Source: Acetobacter aceti NBRC 14818 (GTDB taxonomy: Bacteria > Pseudomonadota > Alphaproteobacteria > Acetobacterales > Acetobacteraceae). From it: a stretch of 64,000 bases of DNA. The translations under genes and the position numbers were made by a program. Under the pieces are notes generated by a model. The model had not been told where the DNA came from. It was given only the letters and a program-made list of their open reading frames with translations, and ran no database searches. Positions 17,698 to 26,370 of this stretch are shown here, piece by piece (the first letter of the stretch is position 1; every line of letters begins with the position of its first letter). The stretch lies in NCBI RefSeq assembly GCF_000193495.2, contig NZ_AP023410.1:1550001-1614000 (forward strand). The letters are read 5' to 3'.

Positions 17698-18963
17698 ATG
17701 ACCGATCCCATTCAGCAGACACGCCTTCCCTCCGGCCTGACGGTCGTCACAGAACGCATGGACCGCGTCGAAACCGTGTCATTTGGCGCTTATGTCGCCA
17801 CCGGCACGCGCAATGAGCGCCCCGAAGAGAACGGTGTTTCCCACTTTCTCGAACATATGGCGTTCAAGGGAACGGCCACCCGCTCGGCGGCCCGGATTGC
17901 CGAAGAGATCGAGAATGTCGGCGGCCACATCAACGCCTACACGGCCCGCGAGCAGACGGCGTATTACGTCAAGCTGCTCAAGGAAGACCTGCCGCTTGGC
18001 GTCGATATCATTGGCGACATCCTGACGCATTCGACCTTCCTGCCGGAAGAAGTCGAGCGTGAGCGTGGTGTGATCCTTCAGGAGATCGGTCAGGCGAACG
18101 ACACGCCGGACGACATCATCTTCGACCATTTTCAGGAAACGGCGTTCACCGGCCAGCCGATGGGCATGCCGACGCTTGGTCCGGAAGGGCTGATCCGTGA
18201 GATGAGTCGTGAGACGCTGATGTCCTACATGCGGACGCATTACACGACGCAGAACATGGTCGTCGCGGCAGCCGGCAACCTGCATCATGATGATGTGGTG
18301 GAGCGGGTCAGCCGTCACTTCGCCGATCTGCCGACGGAAACCGTCCCGGATCGTATACCCGGTCGTTATACAGGTGGTGAGTTCCGTCTCCCCAAGGAAC
18401 TGGATCAGGCGCACATCCTGCTCGGTTTCCCGAGCATCCGTTATGGTGGCCCGGATTATCATGCGGCGCTGCTACTCTCGACGCTGCTCGGCGGCGGTAT
18501 GTCATCGCGACTGTTTCAGGAAATCCGTGAGAAGCGCGGACTGGTCTATTCGGTCTACTCCTTCACCACGCCGTTCCTTGATGGTGGCCTGTTCGGGATT
18601 TACGCGGGAACGGGTGGCGAAGAAGCCCGTGAACTGATTCCGGTGACACTGGCTGAACTTCAGAAAGTGCAGCAGTCGGTCGGTATGGACGAACTGTCCC
18701 GCGCCCGAGCGCAGCTGAAATCCTCGCTGCTCATGTCACTGGAAAGCACCGGCAGCCGTTGCGAGCAGATCGCGCGTCAGCTTCAGATATTCGGCCGCCT
18801 GATCCCGATCGCCGAAACGGTCGCCAAGATTGATGCGGTGACACCTGCTGATATCTGCCGGGTGGCTGCAAAGATTTTCAGTGGTCAGCCGACACTGGCC
18901 TCCATCGGCCCGATTGATGGCGTGATGACGCTCGACACCCTGCAAGGACGACTGGCTGCATGA
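17698..18963 (+). CDS. M16-family zinc peptidase (mitochondrial-processing-peptidase-like)
   Basis: 421 residues. The inverted zinc motif HFLEH is at residues 49-53 (VSHFLEHMAFKGT) with the distal zinc ligand Glu about 76 residues later (VILQEIGQ), so the catalytic site is complete. The C-terminal M16 half with GMSSRLFQEIREKRGLVY is also present. Bacterial members are relatives of the mitochondrial presequence peptidase beta subunit and are often located next to thrC in alphaproteobacteria. The ATG at 17698 has AGGAC upstream; a longer frame from 17662 is rejected. Its last 4 bp overlap pmbA. Confidence 0.9.
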   Translation: MTDPIQQTRLPSGLTVVTERMDRVETVSFGAYVATGTRNERPEENGVSHFLEHMAFKGTATRSAARIAEEIENVGGHINAYTAREQTAYYVKLLKEDLPLGVDIIGDILTHSTFLPEEVERERGVILQEIGQANDTPDDIIFDHFQETAFTGQPMGMPTLGPEGLIREMSRETLMSYMRTHYTTQNMVVAAAGNLHHDDVVERVSRHFADLPTETVPDRIPGRYTGGEFRLPKELDQAHILLGFPSIRYGGPDYHAALLLSTLLGGGMSSRLFQEIREKRGLVYSVYSFTTPFLDGGLFGIYAGTGGEEARELIPVTLAELQKVQQSVGMDELSRARAQLKSSLLMSLESTGSRCEQIARQLQIFGRLIPIAETVAKIDAVTPADICRVAAKIFSGQPTLASIGPIDGVMTLDTLQGRLAA

Positions 18964-20318
18964 CAGACTCTACGCCTACTCAGGCTCCTCTCGATCTTGC
19001 CTGCGAGCTTGCCGAACTGGCCCGGAAGAAAGGGGCCGACGCGGCGGATGCAATCTGTGTCGGTAGCACGTCGCTCGGTGTCAGCGTCAGAAATGGCGTA
19101 ACGGACGAACTGGAACGCTCCGAGACGACCGATCTTGGCCTGCGGGTTTTTGTCGGCAAGCGTTCCGCCATTATCTCCACCTCAACGCTGGACAGAGGCC
19201 GTTTCGACGGACTGGTCGATCAGGCGCTGGCGATGGCGCATGTCCTGCCGGAAGATGGTTATGCCGGGCTGCCGGAAGGTATTCCGCTGATTGGTCGCCT
19301 GACCGAGAACAGTCTCGATCTCGTGGATACGACCGAGCCGACTGCTGAAGAACTTCTGGCTCGCGCGCGCACCACGGAGGAAGCGGGGCATGCCGTTAAA
19401 GGCGTGACGAATTCCGCAGGGGCCAGCGCCACATGGGGCCGCAGCCTTGTCGCACTGGCAAGCTCGGCGGGTGTTGCTGGCTACTATGAACGCACACGCA
19501 ACTCCGTATCCATGAGTGCGCTTGCCGGTCAGGGCACGGGCATGCAGCGGGACTGGGATTTCCATTCCACGGTTTATCTGTCGGATCTGGAAGATTCTGC
19601 GGTGATTGGCGAAAAAGCCGGTCGCAATGCGGTAGCGCGGCTCAATCCGACGCAGCCTCGTACCGGCACCATGCCGGTGGTCTATGCGCCGCGTGTGTCC
19701 AATGGACTGCTCGGTCATCTGACGGGGGCGATCAATGGTGCTGCGATTGCACGTGGCACCTCGTTCCTGAAAGAGAAAATGGGGCAGCGGGTTTTCGCGC
19801 CCGGCATTCGGGTGCTGGATGACCCACACAGAAAGCGTGGTCTGCGCTCCAAACCTTTCGATGGTGAGTGCGTGGCGTGCGAGCCTCTGGAACTTGTCGC
19901 GGACGGTGTGTTGCAGCATTGGCTGCTCGACTGCCGCAGTGCCCGTCAGCTTGGTCTCACCACCAATGGACGGGCAAGTCGGGGCACATCCTCGCCTCCG
20001 TCTCCCGGCGTTTCCAACCTGTATTTTGCGCCCGGATCGGTGTCGCCTGCCGAATTGATCGCGGATATTGCGGAAGGTGTGTATGTCACCGAGATGATGG
20101 GCTCGTCGATCAACGGTCTGACCGGCGATTACAGTCGCGGTGCATCCGGCTTCATGATCCGCAACGGACAACTGGCTGAACCGATTGCGGAATTCACAGT
20201 TGCCGGCAATCTTCTGGACATGTTTGGCCGTCTACAAGTGGCGGACGATCTCTCTTTCCGGTTTGGTTCCGACGCACCGACAATCCGTATCGACGCCATG
20301 AGCATCGCTGGAAACTGA
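18960..20318 (+). CDS. pmbA: TldE/PmbA-family metalloprotease subunit
   Basis: 452 residues, full length for PmbA (TldE), which acts with TldD in degrading unfolded peptides, CcdA antitoxin and microcin precursors. Family hallmarks: SVRNGVTDELERSETTDLGLRVFVG near the N-terminus, GTSFLKEKMGQRVF, and the C-terminal VTEMMGSSINGLTGDYSRGASGF region given here in part (MMGSSINGLTGDYSRG). It starts at an ATGA overlap with the M16 peptidase gene, implying coupled expression of two proteolytic functions. tldD is not in the window. Confidence 0.92.
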   Translation: MTDSTPTQAPLDLACELAELARKKGADAADAICVGSTSLGVSVRNGVTDELERSETTDLGLRVFVGKRSAIISTSTLDRGRFDGLVDQALAMAHVLPEDGYAGLPEGIPLIGRLTENSLDLVDTTEPTAEELLARARTTEEAGHAVKGVTNSAGASATWGRSLVALASSAGVAGYYERTRNSVSMSALAGQGTGMQRDWDFHSTVYLSDLEDSAVIGEKAGRNAVARLNPTQPRTGTMPVVYAPRVSNGLLGHLTGAINGAAIARGTSFLKEKMGQRVFAPGIRVLDDPHRKRGLRSKPFDGECVACEPLELVADGVLQHWLLDCRSARQLGLTTNGRASRGTSSPPSPGVSNLYFAPGSVSPAELIADIAEGVYVTEMMGSSINGLTGDYSRGASGFMIRNGQLAEPIAEFTVAGNLLDMFGRLQVADDLSFRFGSDAPTIRIDAMSIAGN

Positions 20319-20406
20319 GACAGATCTCAATCGTTTATACCAGGTATCGCGGACTTTCTCATGCGTTACCCACCCCTGACTTACCGGAGACTGACCCCTG
20401 ACCCTC

Positions 20407-21345
20407 ATGAAGACTCGCCCCGTTCTGACGACAGCGGTAGTTCTTGCGCTTTCCCTCGCGTCATTCGCAGGCATTGCGGATGCACGGCCGGGCAATGGCG
20501 GCTCCATGGGAAGCCGCGGTAGCCGGACGTGGTCCGCACCGGCACCAACCCGGACTTCGCCCTACGGTGCAGCACCGATGGAACGGTCTATCGCCCCACA
20601 GCAGCAAGCTCCAGCCTACGAACGCAACACATACGGTGCGCCTGCCTACAATAACGGCATGATGCGTCCTCCGTCGCGCCATCCGTTTCTGACCGGGTTT
20701 GCTGGCGGTCTGCTGGGCGCCGGACTGTTTGGTCTGATGTCAGGCCATGGCCTGATGGGCGGTGTTCACGGATTCTTCGGGTTTATCGGACTGCTGATCC
20801 AGATTGCTCTGGGCATTTTCCTCGTGCGCTGGCTGTTTGGTCTCTTCATGCGCAGACAGGGTGGCAGCACATCCGGTGGTAACGGCGGGTTTGTCCCCAC
20901 GGGCACTGCCCGACAGCCTGCTCAGGGCAATCAGCGCACTGTTCAGATCGGACCACAGGATTACCAGGCTTTCCAGCAGCTTCTTCTGAATGTGCAGGCC
21001 GCATGGAGCCAGCAGAACATTCCGGCTCTGCAGGGCATGGCGACTCCCGAAATGGTCAGCTACTTCAATCAGGAACTGGCGGGACTGGCGAGCCGTGGCG
21101 AACGGAATGTCGTGTCCGACGTCCGTTTTCTTCAGGGCGATCTGTCTGAGGCCTGGTCGGAAAACGGCTATGACTATGCCACAGTGGCGCTGCGTTACAG
21201 TCTGATTGATCTGACAACGGACATGATGGGGCGTGTGGTCAGCGGCAGTTCCGCCGATCCGGTGACGGTGACGGAACTCTGGACATTTGTGCGTCCGTCT
21301 TCAGGCGGGGGTTGGCTGCTCTCGGCTATCCAGCAGACCCGTTGA
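20407..21345 (+). CDS. Tim44-like domain membrane protein
   Basis: 312 residues: a signal peptide (MKTRPVLTTAVVLALSLASFAGIADA), a Gly/Ser/Pro/Tyr-rich linker (about 27-95), a glycine-rich transmembrane segment pair (about 97-150, FAGGLLGAGLFGLMSG and GFIGLLIQIALGIFLVRW), then a C-terminal Tim44-type domain (about 180-312; DYQAFQQLLLNVQAAWSQ, VTVTELWTFVR). Tim44-like proteins are membrane-associated adaptors; bacterial ones have no firm role. A strong hairpin follows at 21366. Confidence 0.85.
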   Translation: MKTRPVLTTAVVLALSLASFAGIADARPGNGGSMGSRGSRTWSAPAPTRTSPYGAAPMERSIAPQQQAPAYERNTYGAPAYNNGMMRPPSRHPFLTGFAGGLLGAGLFGLMSGHGLMGGVHGFFGFIGLLIQIALGIFLVRWLFGLFMRRQGGSTSGGNGGFVPTGTARQPAQGNQRTVQIGPQDYQAFQQLLLNVQAAWSQQNIPALQGMATPEMVSYFNQELAGLASRGERNVVSDVRFLQGDLSEAWSENGYDYATVALRYSLIDLTTDMMGRVVSGSSADPVTVTELWTFVRPSSGGGWLLSAIQQTR

Positions 21346-21365
21346 GACAGGCTAGTTTCTGCTAC

Positions 21366-21403
21366 AGGTATTTCCTCTCCTGAGAAATGGAGAGGAAATA
21401 CCT
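21366..21403. terminator. 15-bp perfect hairpin after the Tim44-like gene
   Basis: AGGTATTTCCTCTCC (21366-21380) pairs with GGAGAGGAAATACCT (21389-21403) over an 8-nt loop. There is no long T-run, but position between convergent genes suggests a bidirectional terminator. The 260 bp from here to the acyltransferase gene hold no convincing gene. Confidence 0.65.
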
Positions 21404-21665
21404 TATACAATCTCTACTGAAACGATTTTTTCGGAGAGTGCCAATGTCGGCGCATAGGCGCTGGAACGATGTCAGAATGTGCTACTGACATCCTGAAGGC
21501 AGAGGTCTCACGAGGCTTTAGTCGTGTATCCTTTACAGACACTCCAACCTCATTGATCCCGATGACCTGTTAACTCAAATATCTGCGCAGGCCTATCGAT
21601 GCGTTCCAGACGGTGAATTCTGCCTTCTGAAAGTATCCGGAGATTGCCACGATCTCATGTGGCAC

Positions 21666-22736
21666 CTACTTTGCTGGTGTGTCCTTGCCGAAGAGGCGGA
21701 CTTTCCGTCCCATGAGAATAAAGGGTTTTTCGACAAACTCGTACGTCAGGCACGACACCAGAAGCGTCATCAGAATGGAGAAGTGCACGATCCAGTTGCC
21801 TGCGTCATAGGACTGGTCGATGTGGAACAGGTACACCAGAAACATGCAGACCGGGAAATGCACCAGATAAATACTGTAGGACAGTTTTCCCAGCATGAAG
21901 AAGATCGGGTTTCCCATGACCTTGTCGACAAAGGCAGCTTTATCCATGAACGCTATGGCAACAGTGGTAAACAGCACCGAGACCAGATAGATCGGTACCG
22001 GATGAAATGGCGGCGGCAGACAGATCGTTGAGACAGCAATCGTGAAAATACCGAACGTACAGAGGGCTTCAGCAACATCCTCTCTGACCGGCAGGCGTTT
22101 TACGACGTCCATGACGAGAACCATAATGCCCATGCTCAGTAAAAGCCGAAACATTCCGGTGCTTATACCGTGAAATACCGGATCTTTATTCCCTGCAACA
22201 CGAAAGCCGTGCCACTCTGCGACAAAAAGAAAAAACACAAATACAGCATAGAATAATGGACGGCAGAACACCGCAAGAAGCACAACCAGTGACCCCAGAT
22301 AGAACTCCAGAGAGATAGACCAGGACGGCAGATTGATGGAAAAGGACTTGGATGTGACAAGAGACTGGATCATCAGATAATTGCTGATCAGGTCACGTTT
22401 TACATTATTACTGAAATAGGATGGGACGCCGTGTGCCATTCCGTAGAAAATACCTACCACCACAGACAACATGACAAAATGGAGAGGATATAGCCGGAGA
22501 AAACGGGACCAGTAAAAGTTGACGGCTTCCCGGATATTCACGCAGGAATATTTTTCATCATAGGATTTTATAAGAACATAGGCGGACAGGGCAAAAAACA
22601 CATCAACGGCAAAAGGGGCATTGGTAATCAGTGAGCGTCCGGATTGCCAGCCTATCATGAGACCGAATGTGTGCTGATAGGCGACAGCAAGAGCCAGTAG
22701 TCCCCGAATTCCTTCGAGACCTCGTATTCTTTTCAC
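21666..22736 (-). CDS. Membrane O-acyltransferase (acyltransferase-3 family)
   Basis: 356 residues, about ten transmembrane helices. The family start RIRGLEGIRGLLALAVAYQHTF with the proposed catalytic His, the FAVDVFFALSAYVLIKS segment and the late LSYSIYLVHFPV motif are present. OafA/NodX-type enzymes O-acetylate LPS, exopolysaccharide or peptidoglycan from the inner membrane. The GTG at 22736 is preferred because AAGGGTGGG lies ahead of it; a TTG at 22784 would add 16 polar residues. Base composition is lower in GC than neighbours, and a dead transposase lies just upstream, suggesting horizontal acquisition. Confidence 0.8.
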   Translation of the reverse strand: MKRIRGLEGIRGLLALAVAYQHTFGLMIGWQSGRSLITNAPFAVDVFFALSAYVLIKSYDEKYSCVNIREAVNFYWSRFLRLYPLHFVMLSVVVGIFYGMAHGVPSYFSNNVKRDLISNYLMIQSLVTSKSFSINLPSWSISLEFYLGSLVVLLAVFCRPLFYAVFVFFLFVAEWHGFRVAGNKDPVFHGISTGMFRLLLSMGIMVLVMDVVKRLPVREDVAEALCTFGIFTIAVSTICLPPPFHPVPIYLVSVLFTTVAIAFMDKAAFVDKVMGNPIFFMLGKLSYSIYLVHFPVCMFLVYLFHIDQSYDAGNWIVHFSILMTLLVSCLTYEFVEKPFILMGRKVRLFGKDTPAK

Positions 22737-22939
22737 ATTCCCACCCTTTGTTGACAGACCTGTTTCCTTTCTCGTTGCCTTCAAAAGGAAAGTTTCTGGC
22801 TTTCATGCTTTATGGCTGTGTTGATGGCAATAGTATTCCCGGAGATTGTCCGGGATCAGTCAGGCGACATTGCCGTTAATTACTGTTATCTGGTTGCTGG
22901 TGAAAACAGCGGCGAACAAGGGAAAACGCTATCATCCAG

Positions 22940-23230
22940 CGTCCTGAAGAACGTTATGCACTTTAGCATGAGAAGGTTCACTGCGTTTCCGGGCCTGAAG
23001 CCTGCGAAAGCGATCATGTGCATTGCAGCAAGTGCATTCCTAATCCTTGACCAGCCTTCTGCATCGCGTGGCCCATGCGAAAGACCGTTCCACAATCCAG
23101 CGAGAGGGTAGCAGCACGAAACCCCGTTTTATCCTGAGGCAGCCTGATGATTTCGATAGTCATATCATGCTTTTTTGCGACATTGGCTGCTTTTGTTCTG
23201 GTATAGCCCTGACTTCAACCCGAACGCGAT
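22940..23230 (-). pseudogene. Fragment of an IS5-type transposase
   Basis: On the minus strand, codons around 23200-23080 read YTRTKAANVAKKHDM and [13 protein letters not shown], and after frame changes VERSFAW-like and MHLLQCT / SLSQASGPE pieces. This matches the C-terminal block of IS5/IS427-group transposases (KRRxGFVLLPRRWVVERSFAW...). Several frameshifts and stops make it non-functional. No inverted repeats were found. The flanking DNA from 22785 to 23471 holds no intact gene. Confidence 0.5.
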
Positions 23231-23471
23231 GGTCCTCTCAAAATTCAAGGCCCATCTGCGCCGCTGGATATGAACCAGATTGAGAAGAAAACGCTCTATT
23301 TTTTCATAGATATTGAACCGCATTTCGACAATGCCGAGATCATAAATTCTACCAATGGGTACGTTATTGTCTGGTGAAAGAGTATGCCGTTTCAGGCAAC
23401 ATGTAGAGGAAAAATTTTCCAAGAAAATACTTCTTCTGAAATTTTTGTGTTTTTATTATTATAAACAGCTT

Positions 23472-24461
23472 TTAGTTTCTTATTGGATTTGCGTTTTGTG
23501 TTCTCGAATTATGTGTGTTTCTAAAAATAATATAAAAAGTGAGGCATTGAATGGTACACGCCGCACGATACAGCTTCAATGCCCTGCGAATATCCGCAGG
23601 CGTCGCTTCCTGACGCCCCTTTCCAATCCAGGGCACATTGGCAACTTCGCCATTGTAAAGACGTGGTCCACCAATCGACAGGCCGAGTGCTCCGGCCATC
23701 GCCGCTTCTGGCCAGCCTGCATTCGGTGAACGGTGATGGCGGGCATCGCGCCTGATGGTGTGGAGGGCTGCTTTCCAGTCCTGTCCGGTGAAAAACGCAG
23801 CAGAGACAATCCAGAATGCAGAAAGGCGGGATGCGGGCAGGTTGATGAGGTCATCCAGCCGGGCGGCTGTCTTGCCAAACGCTTCATAGCGCTCGTTGCG
23901 ATGGCCGATCATGCTGTCAGCCGTATTCACGGCTTTATAAAATACGGTGCCCGGCAGTCCACCGAGCGCACACCAAAAAGCAGGGGCGACAATGCCGTCG
24001 GAGAAGTTTTCCGCGAGCGTCTCAATGGTGGCGCGACAGATGGCGGCTTCATCGAGCGCGCTGGTGTCACGACCGACAATCATGGAAACGGCCTGACGTC
24101 CCGCCGACAAGCCCTTGTTTTCCAGCGCCTGTGCGACAGCTTCAACATGCTCATGCAGGGAGCGTTGCGCCAGACAGCAGCTTGCCAAAAGACCGCACGC
24201 TATAGGTGAGTGGCGAACATTCCTTGAAACCAGAGCCGCGAGGGCAACGGGTACCGCAGTGAAAAGGCCGGTAGCGAAGGCTCCGGCAGCAATTCTTTTT
24301 CGACGTGAAAAAGTTTGATGATTCAGGTGGCGTTCGAGCGTCGAGATCAGCGCTCCTTGCCACATGACGGGATGCCGGATGGCGGAATAGAGCCATTTGG
24401 GATAGCCGAACAGCCCTTCAGTCAGGGTGGCTATGAATGCAGTGCGAGGAAAAAACGACAT
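23472..24461 (-). CDS. cobD: Adenosylcobinamide-phosphate synthase
   Basis: CobD/CbiB is an inner-membrane enzyme that attaches aminopropanol phosphate to adenosylcobyric acid in cobalamin synthesis. 329 residues with family motifs VSMIVGRDTSALDEA, TIETLAENFSDGIVAPAFW, NTADSMIGHRNERY and SPNAGWPEAAMAGALG. After DIRRALKLYRAAC the C-terminus becomes AT-rich and polar (TFYIIFRNTHNSRTQ), unlike the hydrophobic helix expected, so the last helix may have been replaced where the gene meets AT-rich, IS-scarred DNA. No other cobalamin genes and no B12 riboswitch are seen nearby. Confidence 0.88.
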   Translation of the reverse strand: MSFFPRTAFIATLTEGLFGYPKWLYSAIRHPVMWQGALISTLERHLNHQTFSRRKRIAAGAFATGLFTAVPVALAALVSRNVRHSPIACGLLASCCLAQRSLHEHVEAVAQALENKGLSAGRQAVSMIVGRDTSALDEAAICRATIETLAENFSDGIVAPAFWCALGGLPGTVFYKAVNTADSMIGHRNERYEAFGKTAARLDDLINLPASRLSAFWIVSAAFFTGQDWKAALHTIRRDARHHRSPNAGWPEAAMAGALGLSIGGPRLYNGEVANVPWIGKGRQEATPADIRRALKLYRAACTIQCLTFYIIFRNTHNSRTQNANPIRN

Positions 24462-24578
24462 AGCTGCATTCTATCCCAAGTAAAAACGCGGGTTTGGCGA
24501 AAATGGAAAGTGGGTTTTTACGGCATTTCGCCTGATTGCGAAACGCTGTCCTTGTGTAGCACTTCCGTCCCCATTGCC

Positions 24579-24643
24579 TGTGGAGATCTGTACCCGCTAT
24601 CCACAGGGTTGTTCACACAACCATCCTCAGAATCTGTGGATAA
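24579..24643. promoter_or_regulatory. Cluster of DnaA-box-like sites
   Basis: One exact DnaA box (TGTGGATAA, 24635-24643), one with a single mismatch (CTATCCACA, 24597-24605), and two weaker ones (TGTGGAGAT, 24579-24587; TTGTTCACA, about 24608-24616) lie in 65 bp between cobD and the alcohol dehydrogenase gene. They may titrate DnaA or regulate expression. There is no dnaA, parA or gidA beside them, so oriC is not claimed. Confidence 0.35.
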
Positions 24644-24755
24644 GGACGAAAGCGGCCCTTACCGGGTCCCATCATTCTTGAGGAGGTATGTTTCGTTCTC
24701 CTTGCCCTGCGTGTGACACGTCGGAGCGTCAGCACGCAGGACATTGAAACTGACT

Positions 24756-25955
24756 CTAGAAAGGCGTCACATCCTCCAGTCGCCCACGGACGGCGGCCCG
24801 ATAGATCGCAGCATACTGTTCGGCGTTCAGTGGCAGGGCATTGGTCTCGGAAGAGGAAATGTCGGCGACCGCCTGTTGCCCAACCCATTCAGCATCGTTT
24901 TCGGTCAGGCTGACAGCATGCAGGTTATGCGGCACATTCAGGTTGTTGCGGAGCGACAGGATCCAGCTTTCCACCGCATTAAAGCCTGTTCCATCCAGAT
25001 CAAGCATACGGGCCAGACGGTTCATCTGCGGTTCAATGGCGTTCCGGTTGGCGCGCATCACGTAGGGCAGGAGGATGGCGTTCAGGAGGCCGTGAAGGGT
25101 CCCGAAGCGCGCTCCAATCGGGTGCGCCAGAGCATGTACGCCGCCGAGTCCTTTCTGGAACGCGACCGCAGCCATGGCCGACGCTGTCAGCATGCCGGAT
25201 CGTGCAGACAGATCGCTTCCGTCCGCAAACGCTTTGGGTAGGTGTTGCGCAATAAGGCAGATGCCTTCCAGCGCAATGCCCTCCGACATGGGGTGGAAGA
25301 GAGGTGAACAGAGCGCTTCGATATGATGCACCAGTGCGTCCATGCCCGTCATGGCGGTCAGGCCGGGAGGAAGGCCGACGGTCAGATCAGGATCAAGCAG
25401 AACACAGAAGGCCAGCAGTTCGGCGTGGGTGATGACTTTCTTGATATGCAGGTCCGTGTCCACGAGCACGGCTTCACGGCTCAATTCCGAACCTGTGCCT
25501 GCGGTTGTGGGAATGACAATCAGGGGTGGCAGTTCGGATTTCGGATAATCGGCCAGTGTCGGATACTGAGCCATGGCCTGCGACCATTCGAACTGTTCAA
25601 GATAGGTGGGATTTTGGGAGGCAAGAGCAATGCCCTTGGCGGCGTCAATGGCGCTGCCGCCTCCGATGGCGATGATAGAATCGTGACTGCCTTTTTGGAA
25701 AAAATTTGCGCCATTTCTGGCTTCATCCAGTGAGGGATTGGCGCGAATGTCGCTGAAGATGACGAGGTCCGGGCAACGGGCGCGCAGTGTTGCTGTGAGC
25801 TTTTCAAACCAGGGAAGGGCCCGCACTCCCGGATCTGTCACGATAAGCGGGCGTTTCCGTCCGGCTTTGCCGCACCATGCCACAGCCTCAGCGGAACAGC
25901 CTGAAGCCAGAAGAATGTTGGTGGGATATCCCCAGTAAGCGATTTGCTCGGACAT
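24756..25955 (-). CDS. Iron-containing (group III) alcohol dehydrogenase
   Basis: 399 residues. The NAD-binding loop IIAIGGGSAIDAAKGIAL and TTAGTGSELSREAV identify the family; metal ligands are in the MTGMDALVHHIEA segment and in GVHALAHPIGARFGTLHG (His residues). It would oxidise short alcohols or reduce aldehydes in the cytoplasm with Fe2+ and NAD(P). It is preceded by a 415-bp leader containing an AT-rich inverted repeat, so it is probably transcribed on its own rather than with hldE. Confidence 0.9.
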   Translation of the reverse strand: MSEQIAYWGYPTNILLASGCSAEAVAWCGKAGRKRPLIVTDPGVRALPWFEKLTATLRARCPDLVIFSDIRANPSLDEARNGANFFQKGSHDSIIAIGGGSAIDAAKGIALASQNPTYLEQFEWSQAMAQYPTLADYPKSELPPLIVIPTTAGTGSELSREAVLVDTDLHIKKVITHAELLAFCVLLDPDLTVGLPPGLTAMTGMDALVHHIEALCSPLFHPMSEGIALEGICLIAQHLPKAFADGSDLSARSGMLTASAMAAVAFQKGLGGVHALAHPIGARFGTLHGLLNAILLPYVMRANRNAIEPQMNRLARMLDLDGTGFNAVESWILSLRNNLNVPHNLHAVSLTENDAEWVGQQAVADISSSETNALPLNAEQYAAIYRAAVRGRLEDVTPF

Positions 25956-26370
25956 TTGGGTGCTCTCCAGACTGTGCTGTTTGGACGAATTAATGCACCC
26001 GGTTTGCTGGTTGTAAAATCGTAATAATCGAACCTTACATTGATCGCTGGAGATTATTGGGACGGGTCTGAAAGTGCGTCTCCAGAGTTAAAACATGCAA
26101 ATTAGATATATGTTTTAAAGCGCGTTTATGGCGCATTTTTCTGATAAAAAATGGTTATTTTGCCCGATTTGGCGATTTCCCACAGGAAATGGGTTTGAAA
26201 TTCAGCCGTGGCCTTTGGGGGAATTTTCGGTGAAATAATCAGATGGCCGTATCAGGCCCACTTCACGCGCAATCAGAGCGACATATCATGATCGCACAGC
26301 GATTCAGTCACAGGGTGGGAAGCGCTCATCCGTGATTGGTCAGGAATGCTTTTACGGAAAAATAAAGAAA
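25956..26370. promoter_or_regulatory. Leader of the alcohol dehydrogenase gene with a 9-bp inverted repeat
   Basis: No gene is seen in this 415-bp gap. TTAAAACAT (26088-26096) is repeated in inverse at ATGTTTTAA (26110-26118), 13 nt apart, in AT-rich DNA. It could be an operator or upstream promoter element for the minus-strand dehydrogenase gene. No regulator is adjacent. Confidence 0.35.

Noticed and set aside
24579-24643. Chromosomal origin of replication
   Set aside because: Only four DnaA-like sites, no AT-rich unwinding element and no origin-associated genes nearby.
23472-24755. Cobalamin riboswitch before cobD
   Set aside because: No B12-box-like sequence was found in the upstream gap.
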